Below, piece by piece: positions 8,297 through 16,351 of a DNA stretch of 28,162 nt; the first letter of the stretch is position 1, and each line of letters starts with the position of its first letter. This DNA comes from ATM1 sp003577165. Lineage in GTDB: Bacteria; Armatimonadota; Fimbriimonadia; Fimbriimonadales; ATM1. The DNA is taken from assembly GCA_030263715.1 (NCBI GenBank), contig SZPM01000026.1:1-28162 (forward strand), given 5' to 3'. The translations under genes were made by a program, and so were the position numbers. The notes beneath the pieces are model-generated. The model had not been told where the DNA came from. It made no database searches and saw nothing but the letters and a program-made list of their open reading frames with translations.

Positions 8297-9685
8297 TTAT
8301 CCTTTGCCGAGCACCTCGAAGCCGCCGATTCTCGACTGTTCCTCAAGCCAGCGGCCGTCCTTCTTCACCCAGTTCACGCGCCAATACTGGACGCGACTTT
8401 GGTCCGGTGTGCCCGCTGCAGGATCGCGCACGAACCGCCCCCAGAGTTGCTCGCCATCTTGGAACACGTCCTTGCCACGATCTTTGATGGGAAAGTAATA
8501 GACATCGATCAGGCGGCCGCCAGACTCTTGGCGCTGGTAGAGCGTTTCGATTTCCTTGCCTTCGAACCTAACGATTCGCGTAACGCCAGCGGGTTGTCCC
8601 ACCGCGCCGAGGCTCTCCTTCTGTTCTGCCACGCTCGCTTGCTTCGCCTTCTTCATTTCGGCAACGCTGGGTATCGAGCGGCCAGACGCGACTCTTGCCC
8701 AGGTGTCCTGCTCGAGCATGTAGATCGGGGAGAACTTGCCGCCCTCGACGTAGATCTGGCGTGAAGGGGATAGGAACCTGGCATCGCTTTGGCTCTTGAT
8801 CTCGAGCCTCCCTTCTCGCAGCAACACAAGGTCGGCCTTCACTATTGCGTCGTGGCGGACAATGAACTCAGTGCCCCTCGCAGAAACTACGAGCGTGGGC
8901 GTTCGCACGTTAAATGGATTGGGCTCCAACCTTGCAGGAGGCCGCGCTTGGTTGACCGTGCATCGAATCGTGCCTTCCTCCAAGGAAACTCCCTGCGCTG
9001 CAGGGAGTGCTGGTACTTCCGCGAGCGTGTTCTGCAATAGGTCCATCCGGTCTTCGGCTCCGCTCGGAGTCGAGATGAAGACCGTGCACCGGCTGTCAGG
9101 ACCCGTTCTTACGCGATCGCCTGCACGTACCACCCATTCGCCAGTCACTCGGGTCCATTTTTGGAACGACTCTGAATACACTTCGACCGAGCCCACCGGA
9201 TTCTTCAGTTTGCCACGAATTGCGCCGATCGCTTGCCCCCCCCCGCCTAAGTCCGTGTCGGCCCAGATCAGAGTGCCGGTCCACGTTCCCGATGCCTTGA
9301 ACTTGTCCCTCCAGGTGCCGCTAAAAGTGCGTGCAGATGGGTTGAAGTTGATCACGCCCTCGCCGAGGTGTTCCCCGTTTCCACGATAGGTCTTCCCCGT
9401 GAACGTGTTGCCGCTCATGGTTCCCTCCATGTAGTAGTCTGCGAAGTCCGCCCGCGTAGTGCCGTCGGTTGTCTTTAGGTGCAATTCGAATTCGAATGTT
9501 TGGCCCTTGAATCCGCCGGCATCATGGTGAGATTTGACCTTCCACCGCGACTCCTTCTTCCAGTCGCCGGCGGCGACGGCGCCCGTCGGCGTTAGGGGGG
9601 GGCTGGCGGACGCGTGAAGAGTTTGAGGTCCTGCTTCCGAAATACCGGCTAACAGGGCGAGAATCCAGATCCAGGCAGCAGACAT
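8297..9685 (-). CDS. Exported FecR-domain protein
   Basis: 462 residues from ATG 9685, chosen over an ORF start 14 codons upstream because GAGGAGG precedes it and a signal peptide (SAAWIWILALLAGISEA) begins there. Residues about 30-165 are a beta-rich domain (TFEFELHLKTTDGTTRADF, GEGVINFNPSARTFSGTW). A FecR-type domain follows: VEVYSESFQKWTRVTGEW, RAGDRVRTGPDSRCTVFI, and the hallmark TPTLVVSARGTEFIVRHD. The C-terminal 120 residues are a separate region (DVYYFPIKDRGKDVFQDGE). FecR domains in exported proteins without an adjacent sigma factor/TonB system are often envelope proteins rather than regulators, and no sigma factor lies nearby. The role is unknown. Confidence 0.85.
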   Translation of the reverse strand: MSAAWIWILALLAGISEAGPQTLHASASPPLTPTGAVAAGDWKKESRWKVKSHHDAGGFKGQTFEFELHLKTTDGTTRADFADYYMEGTMSGNTFTGKTYRGNGEHLGEGVINFNPSARTFSGTWRDKFKASGTWTGTLIWADTDLGGGGQAIGAIRGKLKNPVGSVEVYSESFQKWTRVTGEWVVRAGDRVRTGPDSRCTVFISTPSGAEDRMDLLQNTLAEVPALPAAQGVSLEEGTIRCTVNQARPPARLEPNPFNVRTPTLVVSARGTEFIVRHDAIVKADLVLLREGRLEIKSQSDARFLSPSRQIYVEGGKFSPIYMLEQDTWARVASGRSIPSVAEMKKAKQASVAEQKESLGAVGQPAGVTRIVRFEGKEIETLYQRQESGGRLIDVYYFPIKDRGKDVFQDGEQLWGRFVRDPAAGTPDQSRVQYWRVNWVKKDGRWLEEQSRIGGFEVLGKG

Positions 9686-9738
9686 GCCGATCCTCCTCGT
9701 CGCGGCGCCGTATTGGCTCCGCGGCACAACCTGCTCTT

Positions 9739-9744
9739 ATTATA
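9739..9744 (-). promoter_or_regulatory. Consensus -10 box (TATAAT) for the FecR-domain gene
   Basis: The minus strand reads ACGTATAATAAG here, 54 bases before the ATG at 9685. A -35 element at the right spacing is poor (CTCAAA), so the -10 is the main support. Confidence 0.55.
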
Positions 9745-10173
9745 CGTTGGGTCGAACGCCTTTGAGCCTGGCTTTTTCCGCCGGCGGCGGTCGAAAGGCG
9801 CCCGTATCCGCTCCCACTCTGCCGTCACTGTATCCCGGTCAATTGGGCTTGAAGCAGTCGATGCCTGCCTCAAATCTGAGCCCAAACTTTCGCCGTAGGT
9901 TCACTCGCCACCCCATATGGGAGGCGAGGGAAGGAGACTCGGCGCATTCAGACGGCGGTCGCGTGTTTCCTAACCACCATGAACGGTCACCCGGAGTGGG
10001 ATGCAGAGCATCGGCAGGGCAGTGCCGCTGCTCCTGAGTCGCCGCTTCCCTTGCGCGTGCCCGAGGGATCGGGAGTGCTTGTATTCCTCACGGATGACGC
10101 AAGGTCCGGTTTTCGGGGCGCGTGCACGCTGCCCGATCCTCCTGTTCACCGAATCCTGCACGAAGCGGAACGC
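9745..10173. other. Non-coding spacer with one perfect hairpin
   Basis: No gene is supportable in this 429-base stretch. At 9904-9928 CTCGCC pairs with GGCGAG around the palindrome CCCATATGGG (9912-9921). It could be a terminator for the hydrolase gene that ends at 10174, though it is 245 bases downstream and lacks a T-run. Confidence 0.5.
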
Positions 10174-11058
10174 CTACGGCAAAGGCACGACCGATCCCAA
10201 TCCGGCCCGGTCGAACCTGTCTCCAAACACCGAAAGGAAAACCGCGAATCCCAGCTCACTCGTACAGTGCCCCGGCGCAACGCGCCGCACCTTCAGCTCT
10301 TCGTCCAAGACTTGTGCCACGCGCCGAATCTCGTTCTCCTCCACTAAGACGAGGTGGAACCCTCCAACAACACTGTACAAACGAGCATCCAGCTTTGCCG
10401 CTTGGCGGAGGATGTTCTCGATCCCCGGATGGGAACATCCCACGACAACCGCGAGGCCCTGCGGCGTGCGAATCGCCAACGCAATCTCATTCATCTCTAA
10501 CGTTCCGGTCTTCTCTGACTTCGTAGGAAAGACCAGAAACCCAGGCAGAATCTCCCTCGGTCCCGAAACGGTTTGAAAGTCCGCCTTCGGCCAGGGGTTG
10601 CCCGTGGCAAATCGTTCCGGCTGCTTGCCGTCGAAGTAGCGAAGCTCCTCCGGCAGCGCCGTATGCGGCGTGAGGAACGCACGAGGCATGGAACCTTCGA
10701 AGTATCCGGCCTCTTGAGGAGCATAGATCTTCACCCTGGGATTGACCGCAAGCAGGTGTGACAGACCGCTGGTGTGGTCACCGTGCCGATGCGAGATGAC
10801 GCAGGCATCGAGACGCCGCAAGTCCACGTTCAGCAGAGCTGCATTGCGACCAAAGATCTCCGGGTTGTTACCCGTATCAAAGAGGACTCTTTTATCTCCG
10901 TACTCGATGAAGGCAGAATAGCCCCAGTCCTTCGTCAGGCCCCTCTCCTTACCAAATGCGTCGTAGAGGATTGTGATCTGTCTTGGTTCTTTGGTTTCGA
11001 CTTGGTTGTCCGAAGCGGCACACACGACAAGGAGCGCACACAAGATTGTAGCGAGCAT
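10174..11058 (-). CDS. Exported metallo-beta-lactamase-fold hydrolase (COG1237-like)
   Basis: 294 residues from ATG 11058. The frame is open 40 codons further, but this Met starts a clean signal peptide (MLATILCALLVVCAAS), possibly with a lipobox-like Cys at position 13. The metal motif SHRHGDHTSG is intact, preceded by VLFDTGNNPEIFGRNA. Later ligands include the His in VVGCSHPGIENI and the His in VGGFHLV and APGHCTSE. The overall order (ITILYDAFGKERGLTKDWGYSAFIEYG) matches the MBL subgroup related to 7,8-dihydropterin-6-methyl-4-(beta-D-ribofuranosyl)aminobenzene 5'-phosphate synthase. Export makes a methanopterin role unlikely; the substrate is unknown. Confidence 0.9.
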   Translation of the reverse strand: MLATILCALLVVCAASDNQVETKEPRQITILYDAFGKERGLTKDWGYSAFIEYGDKRVLFDTGNNPEIFGRNAALLNVDLRRLDACVISHRHGDHTSGLSHLLAVNPRVKIYAPQEAGYFEGSMPRAFLTPHTALPEELRYFDGKQPERFATGNPWPKADFQTVSGPREILPGFLVFPTKSEKTGTLEMNEIALAIRTPQGLAVVVGCSHPGIENILRQAAKLDARLYSVVGGFHLVLVEENEIRRVAQVLDEELKVRRVAPGHCTSELGFAVFLSVFGDRFDRAGLGSVVPLP

Positions 11059-11213
11059 TTGAACCCTACAGAATCCCCATATACCCGGATCACGAAGGGC
11101 AGAGCCGAGGTGCGGCGGGTTCAAGAGACCACTTACCAGAGTGAGGGGAAGGACAACAAGAGGGAGCGGACGCTGCAAAGGGCGGAGAGTGTCAGAATGC
11201 TCTCATTCGAGCC

Positions 11214-12476
11214 ATGGGGCTAACGAGGCGAGAGTGGATCGCTGGGGCGGTGAGCGCGTTCGCGTTCCGCGACGCGACCCTGTTGGAGGTCGCTCGAATC
11301 GCGCGAGGCGCGGGTGAGCAGGGCGACGAGGAGTTCTGGCTTCGGATTCGCGAGCAGTTCGACATCGATCCGGAACTGACGGTGTTCAATCACGCAGGTC
11401 TCTCTCCCTCACCTATCGCCGTACGTGATGCGATCGCGGCGCAGGTGAAGCGCGCGAACGCCGACCCGAGTTACACGATCTGGCGAAGGCAGGACAACGA
11501 ACTGGGTCCGGTGCGATCTCGACTTGCGAAACTGGTCGGGTGCGACGAGGACGAACTCGCGCTGACGATGAACGCCACTTACGGATTGCAGACGATTCTG
11601 ATGGGAGTGCCGATGGAGAGAGGCGATTCGTTCGTCACCACCACGCATGACTACCCGAGGGCATTCACCGCGATGGCTCAGAGAGGGCGGCGCGACGGCA
11701 CGACGATGACGCAGGTTCCTCACACCGCCCCCCCGGAAGGCAAAGATGTCGTCGCCAAGAAGGTGCTCGGCGCGGTGACGGATCGCACCAAGGCTGTGCT
11801 GCTCTGTCAGATGACCTTTACGAACGGGCACATCTTTCCGATCCGCGAGGTGGCCGACGGGCTGGCGGGAAAGGACGTCGTTCTGTTCGTGGATGCGGCT
11901 CACGGAATCGGCCTGTTGCCGCAGTCGTTCAAAGAGATGAAGGCGCAAGCGTACACGGCCTGTCTGCACAAGTGGGTGATGGGGCCGATCGGAACGGGGG
12001 TGCTCGCAGTGCAGCGTCCTTGGATCAAGCGCATTTGGCCGCTCCATCCCGCCGACCCAGAACTGGACGACAGCATGAGGAAGTTCGAGCAGGTCGGCAC
12101 GCGGCCCGCCGCGCCGTTCTTGGCGCTCAAAGAGTGCTTGGACTTTCACGACATGATAGGAATGGAGCGCAAGGCAGCGCGGCTCGAGTTTCTCAGGAAG
12201 CGGCTTTCGGACAAGGTGCTGAACGCACCGGATGTCATTCACTACGGAAGTCTCGATCCAGCCGTCTGTCGCGCGATCTTGGCGGTTGGATTCAAGAAGG
12301 CGCCGACGTTCGAACTTGGAGGCTGGCTGCTTGCGAAACATCGCATTCACGTAACGACGATGGTGCGAGCGGGGATGGACGCGATACGAATCTCTCCCAA
12401 CATGTTTACGACGTTGGAAGAGGTGGATCGGTTGGGAGACATTCTGAACGACGTCGCGAGGAACGGCATCTCTTAG
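11214..12476 (+). CDS. Class V aminotransferase-fold PLP enzyme with Tat-like leader
   Basis: 420 residues. The N-terminus LTRREWIAGAVSAFAF has a twin-arginine pair (R5, R6) before a hydrophobic stretch, so export by Tat is likely. The fold is that of class V aminotransferases (isopenicillin N epimerase / cysteine desulfurase-like): substrate loop VFNHAGLSPSP, cofactor-binding TMNATYGLQTILMG, Asp227 and His230 in FVDAAHGIG, and the PLP lysine K253 in CLHKWVMGPIGTG. Arg/Gly residues near EQVGTRPAAPFLAL are the usual phosphate contacts. The reaction cannot be named. Transcription is divergent from the MBL hydrolase (156 bases apart). No Shine-Dalgarno is visible. Confidence 0.9.
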   Translation: MGLTRREWIAGAVSAFAFRDATLLEVARIARGAGEQGDEEFWLRIREQFDIDPELTVFNHAGLSPSPIAVRDAIAAQVKRANADPSYTIWRRQDNELGPVRSRLAKLVGCDEDELALTMNATYGLQTILMGVPMERGDSFVTTTHDYPRAFTAMAQRGRRDGTTMTQVPHTAPPEGKDVVAKKVLGAVTDRTKAVLLCQMTFTNGHIFPIREVADGLAGKDVVLFVDAAHGIGLLPQSFKEMKAQAYTACLHKWVMGPIGTGVLAVQRPWIKRIWPLHPADPELDDSMRKFEQVGTRPAAPFLALKECLDFHDMIGMERKAARLEFLRKRLSDKVLNAPDVIHYGSLDPAVCRAILAVGFKKAPTFELGGWLLAKHRIHVTTMVRAGMDAIRISPNMFTTLEEVDRLGDILNDVARNGIS

Positions 12477-12649
12477 CGGGCGTGTAGGTCGAACAGGACA
12501 GCACGATCCCTGCCGAATATCAGTACTCCATTTTGCGCACTAGCTCTGACAGCATTGATGGAGCGCGGCCCCAACACGCCGACATGCACGCGTAATGGCC
12601 TTGTCGCATCGGGACCGTGTGCGCATCATTCGCGCCACCACGATGGGAC

Positions 12650-13033
12650 CTATCGCGCGTATCGAAGCGCAAAGGTCGCGAACGCGGGCAGCCAAATGAG
12701 GTCATTGGTAACGATCGTCGCTCCAAAAGCCCATGGCAATTCCCCGCGTATGGCATACACGACAAAACCGATGGGTCCGAGTACCTTGCCCATGAGGGCG
12801 ATCCAGATCAGGCCGCTGTAGCGCTTCGGCTCTCGGGCAAGCAGCCAGTATCCGTACGCGAAAGTCCCGACCATCATTCCCAAGACCTGCAGGAATGGTT
12901 GGGACACCAGTCCGCGGATCCCGAGCACGTCAATGCACCAACTTGGGAAGGCGCAGACTGCCAGCGCCCATGCGGCGTTGTAGATTGCGGCCGCATAGAA
13001 CCAGATTCGAAAAGCCCGTGGTATCTCAGTCAT
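12650..13033 (-). CDS. Four-helix membrane protein, function unknown
   Basis: 127 residues with four predicted membrane segments: about 10-28 (FYAAAIYNAAWALAVCAF), 43-65 (FLQVLGMMVGTFAYGYWLLA), 73-93 (GLIWIALMGKVLGPIGFVVYAI) and 100-122 (FGATIVTNDLIWLPAFATFAL). Its ATG overlaps the stop region of the upstream gene by 8 bases, which indicates translational coupling and a common operon with the next two entries. It resembles small alkyl-hydroperoxide-reductase-annotated or DoxX-like membrane proteins only in general shape. Confidence 0.8.
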   Translation of the reverse strand: MTEIPRAFRIWFYAAAIYNAAWALAVCAFPSWCIDVLGIRGLVSQPFLQVLGMMVGTFAYGYWLLAREPKRYSGLIWIALMGKVLGPIGFVVYAIRGELPWAFGATIVTNDLIWLPAFATFALRYAR

Positions 13034-13520
13034 GCTCTCTGAAACTCGCGACGAGATCCCGGACGCCGCTTATGAAGACACCCAAAGCGATGAGCGAGAG
13101 AATCCAGGCCGGGATGCCGTGGTACGCGGAGCCGAAGCCCGTCGGCCGGGTCGACCATTTAGTCAGGTCGGGAACCAAGTAAGCCAAGAATCCTCCGTAA
13201 ACGATTCCCATGATCGAGTGCATGGCTCGCTCTCCTGGAGGAAGCTTTCGCACTTTGTCCTCTTCGATAAAATCCCAAAGCGTTATAATGATTTCCAATA
13301 GCAGAAGCGCGGCGAGAACCCACGCCCACGCTCCGTGCCACGTCGCGAATCCGAGAGTTCCTATGATAATGGCGTACGCAAAGTCGCGAGTCGCGTGGAG
13401 CCTAAGTTCGACGTGAGTGTGATCGCCATGCGGCAATCTAAGTTTGTACTCGTGGTAGTACAGGGTGTCGAATGCACCAAGAGATGCCTGCACAAGCAGC
13501 AGCCAGATCGCTACTTCCAA
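13026..13520 (-). CDS. Membrane protein of the DUF4166 cluster (TTG start)
   Basis: 164 residues from TTG 13520, chosen because GAGG lies 6 bases upstream and the longer frame would overlap the preceding gene by 79 bases with Arg/Ala-rich nonsense. The first bases overlap the end of the DUF4166 gene by 10. It has about four membrane segments (VAIWLLLVQASLGAF, FAYAIIIGTLGFATW, WVLAALLLLEIIITLWDF, then two near the C-terminus). A His-rich loop (YYHEYKLRLPHGDHTHVELRLH) between helices 1 and 2 could bind metal. Family not recognised. Confidence 0.78.
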   Translation of the reverse strand: MEVAIWLLLVQASLGAFDTLYYHEYKLRLPHGDHTHVELRLHATRDFAYAIIIGTLGFATWHGAWAWVLAALLLLEIIITLWDFIEEDKVRKLPPGERAMHSIMGIVYGGFLAYLVPDLTKWSTRPTGFGSAYHGIPAWILSLIALGVFISGVRDLVASFREHD

Positions 13521-14038
13521 CTCAGCCTCGCTTGATATGCGCAAAGCCGCCCGAGCCCTGGCGCAGCGAACTCCACATCCACCTGCCACCCGTCGTCGGT
13601 CGCAACGACCACCCCACTCACTCTCGGTGACAGGAACTTGGGCAAAGTGATTCCGAACAGCTTTGCGCCGGCAGGTTCATAGTGGACAGCTCCGTTGCAG
13701 ACAAACACCCGAAGGAGGAGGGTACCTCTACCGTATCGCTCAGCAAGGAATCCACCAGCGATCTCCTGGACTGAACTGAAGTTCTGTTCTCCGAATCTCC
13801 TGTCCCAGACCTGGCCTGCTTCTGTTTCCGTCACTGTGAGGCGAACTGGCACCTCGCTGCCAGGCTTCGGAAGACGAAGCAACCTTGCTGCGGCTCGCCC
13901 CAGAAGACTGGTCGGTCCTTGAACGTCCGCGGAACCGAAAGCCTCCAGCGGGGCGGAATGAGCGCGGCGAACTTGCGGACTTAGCGAGTCGAAGTCGCTA
14001 TCCAGGAGACGTCTGTAGATGTTTGTATTTACATGCAC
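13511..14038 (-). CDS. DUF4166 domain protein
   Basis: 175 residues, GTG start at 14038 (an in-frame TAG at 14062-14060 leaves no other choice). The sequence follows the DUF4166 pattern: YRRLLDSDFDSLSPQVRRAH, then GPTSLLGRAAARLLRLPKPG, VPVRLTVTETEAGQVWDRRF and a C-terminal KFLSPRVSGVVVATDDGWQV. DUF4166 often occurs alone or fused to saccharopine-dehydrogenase-like reductases, with unknown function. Here it is the first gene of an overlapping set with two membrane proteins, which suggests a membrane-linked role. Confidence 0.85.
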   Translation of the reverse strand: MHVNTNIYRRLLDSDFDSLSPQVRRAHSAPLEAFGSADVQGPTSLLGRAAARLLRLPKPGSEVPVRLTVTETEAGQVWDRRFGEQNFSSVQEIAGGFLAERYGRGTLLLRVFVCNGAVHYEPAGAKLFGITLPKFLSPRVSGVVVATDDGWQVDVEFAAPGLGRLCAYQARLSWK

Positions 14039-14341
14039 ACCGGAAACGGCGGACGCGGCCTAGTCGGATGGGAAGAGTACCTTGGACGGGACAGAAGGGC
14101 GGCCTTCTGTCTACGAGTGATTTCGAGCTTGCACGCGGCTCGACCGCGCCTTTCGCAGGCGTCTGTTCCTGCATCAATGCACGAGGACGGCGGCGGGTGC
14201 TGCTGGGATCTGTTGGAAAGTTTGGCCTCGTCGCTCGGCTCAACGGCCTTCCCCCGCGAAGACAACATCCCTGTCTTCGGAAGCAGAAGTGTCCCTTTCA
14301 AGACTCCATCGGCTCTCTTCCTGGCGGCCAAACCCTACAAT

Positions 14342-14399
14342 CGGAGCCAGGTGCTGAAGACTTGTCGGCTCCGTGTGGACATGAGCCGACTCCGTCGGC
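14342..14399. promoter_or_regulatory. Chain of mutually exclusive hairpins (attenuator-like) in the divergent spacer
   Basis: CGGAGCC (14342-14348) pairs with GGCTCCG (14367-14373). GTCGGCTC (14364-14371), sharing bases with the latter, pairs with GAGCCGAC (14383-14390). GCCGAC (14385-14390) also pairs with GTCGGC (14394-14399). The 1:2, 2:3, 3:4 layout is that of attenuators and riboswitch expression platforms. No T-run follows. A further perfect 8-bp hairpin lies at 14257-14279. The rest of 14039-14533 shows no gene. Confidence 0.4.
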
Positions 14400-14533
14400 C
14401 ACAATTCACTACAAGACATAGGACGCACGGGTTGTCCTGGACGTGAACACAGGATCCGATCTCATGGGCGCCCGCGCTTCCTTTGAAACCTGTTCAGACA
14501 ATAACTGCGTTCGAAGGAACCGGAGTCAATCTC

Positions 14534-15718
14534 ATGATTACTCATTTGCTATTTCTCTCCACATTGGGGCTAATCGTGGCCCCGCAGGAGTTGGATCCAT
14601 GCTTCACGGCATTGGGAGGCCGAACAGCGGTCCCACTCGTCGCCGAGGACATGCCGGCTTCATCTGCAAGCACGGAACTCGCTAAGCACATGGCCGTGGC
14701 GACGAACCGCTACGCCATCCTATCGGACGACGGCAAGTGCGCGATCACAGCGGACGAGCAGTTCTCGATTTATGACCTCCCCTCGGGAAGGCATTTCGGT
14801 CGCAACTTGATCCAATTCTTCCTACTTAATGGCAGCGGTCCGCAGCTGCGCGTTGCAGACTGGAGCCAAGTGGCACATTTCGAACCGATTTCCGAGGCAG
14901 ACCGGCTCTTTCCGCGCGCTGATTCGAGGCTCGCGCGCGCGAATAAGAGTGGCACCATCGGCTACCCGCTCGCTCTGCGGGACAAGGGGCACCTGCTGTC
15001 TGCGGCCGTCGAGGAAGGTGTGGCTGGCGGGAAGCGGCGTGGTTTCTGCATGTTCGCTGTCGTTAAGTTTGCCGAGCGAGGCTCCGATCCGAACGACAAA
15101 TGGATGCTGGAATACGACGCGAGACGCTTCTCGATGAAGCCAATCGGGGGCCGGTTCACCGGAGGGCTCTCGGCAGAAGTGGCCGTTCAGCGCTATGACA
15201 AATCCTCTCGAACCGCGAGAATCCTCGTGTTCGGCTTAGAGGCCTCACGGGCAGAGCCCTCATTGCGGTACACGACGCCGCTAGATCTAAGAAAGGTCAA
15301 TCCGTTCGCCCAGCGCGGCCGGACGGAGCGAGCCATTTTGGAACACAGTCGGTTCTTGTGGGCGCCGAAGGAGCCGGCTGCCGTCACCTATCTTTTGCGC
15401 GGTGCAGGCAGCCTCACAGGAGTTCCATCTCCTACGGAACGCATCGACTCGATTTTCTCGCGCCCGAATCAGATCGTATGGCAAGTGTTCTCTGACAAGG
15501 TGTTCGCCTACGACTCTTCGGAGCGCAACTGGCGCTTTATCGCAGCGAATGAGTCCGCTCTATCGGATCCTTCGACGCGGGGAATCAAGATTCGAGGAAT
15601 CGACGGTGGGACCGCGAAGGCGCACTGGGGGTACTGGATCCGGGGCGAAAGCGCGAATGCGCGATTCTGGCTTGTCGAACGGATTCGCGACAGGTCGCTG
15701 TGGCTGCTCGGATTCTGA
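14534..15718 (+). CDS. Secreted hypothetical protein
   Basis: 394 residues from ATG 14534, preceded by GGAG (14522-14525) at 8 bases; an upstream in-frame ATG at 14483 lacks a ribosome site and would bury the signal peptide. Residues 1-17 (ITHLLFLSTLGLIVAPQE) are a signal peptide. The mature part is rich in beta-strand and aromatic/charged loops (GRHFGRNLIQFFLLNGSGP, WMLEYDARRFSMKPIGGRFTGG, AHWGYWIRGESANARFWLVERI) and looks like a propeller or beta-sandwich. I do not recognise a family. It is followed by the DoxX-like gene 99 bases on. Confidence 0.75.
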   Translation: MITHLLFLSTLGLIVAPQELDPCFTALGGRTAVPLVAEDMPASSASTELAKHMAVATNRYAILSDDGKCAITADEQFSIYDLPSGRHFGRNLIQFFLLNGSGPQLRVADWSQVAHFEPISEADRLFPRADSRLARANKSGTIGYPLALRDKGHLLSAAVEEGVAGGKRRGFCMFAVVKFAERGSDPNDKWMLEYDARRFSMKPIGGRFTGGLSAEVAVQRYDKSSRTARILVFGLEASRAEPSLRYTTPLDLRKVNPFAQRGRTERAILEHSRFLWAPKEPAAVTYLLRGAGSLTGVPSPTERIDSIFSRPNQIVWQVFSDKVFAYDSSERNWRFIAANESALSDPSTRGIKIRGIDGGTAKAHWGYWIRGESANARFWLVERIRDRSLWLLGF

Positions 15719-15817
15719 CGCCTCCTTGATTCCCATCCTCGGGCAAGAAGGCGATTCGCTTCTTCGCGGCTCCGCCTCTCCGCCGGGGGGCAAACGTGCG
15801 GCGGGTAGTCTCCATGC

Positions 15818-16300
15818 ATGAACGCACTTGCGAAAAGACTCCAGGGGCTCGACGCCGCACTCACGGAGTGGATGGCGGCGAAGGGAGTCTTCTTGCTACG
15901 CGTCAGTTTGGGAGTTGTGTTTCTCTGGTTCGGCGCGCTCAAGTTCTTCCCCGACATGAGCCCTGCGCAGGATTTGGCAACCCGAACGATCGGCGTTCTC
16001 ACGTTCGGAGCGATTCCGCCAGACGTATCGATCGTCGTTTTGGCAGCGTGGGAGTGCCTGATCGGATTGGGACTGATCTTCGGCGCGTTCCTGAGGGTGA
16101 CCTTGCTTCTCCTGTGGGTTCAGATGCTTGGAACGGTCACGCCAATCTTCCTGTTTCCCGGCGAGGTGTTTCATCGGATTCCCTACGCGCCGACTCTGGA
16201 GGGGCAGTACATCATCAAGAACGTCGTATTGGTGTGCGCGGGGCTGGTGATCGGCGCGACCGTTCGCGGCGGCGGACTCGTGGCGAAACGCGGTCCATAG
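15818..16300 (+). CDS. DoxX-like membrane protein
   Basis: 160 residues, four membrane segments, matching the DoxX/DUF417 architecture: helix 1 VFLLRVSLGVVFLWFGALKF (the FxWFGxxKF pattern is typical), helix 2 VSIVVLAAWECLIGLGLIFG, helix 3 VTLLLLWVQMLGTVTPIFLF and helix 4 YIIKNVVLVCAGLVIGATV. The loop FPGEVFHRIPYAPTLEGQY before helix 4 is also typical. Members take part in redox or membrane-stress functions in a few bacteria; here the role is inferred only. The next gene, the cyclase, begins 51 bases downstream on the same strand. Confidence 0.85.
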   Translation: MNALAKRLQGLDAALTEWMAAKGVFLLRVSLGVVFLWFGALKFFPDMSPAQDLATRTIGVLTFGAIPPDVSIVVLAAWECLIGLGLIFGAFLRVTLLLLWVQMLGTVTPIFLFPGEVFHRIPYAPTLEGQYIIKNVVLVCAGLVIGATVRGGGLVAKRGP

Positions 16301-16351
16301 GCTCGGAGGGGGGGAGAGCAGACTTCCGCGAGATTCAGACATACCTGAAGC

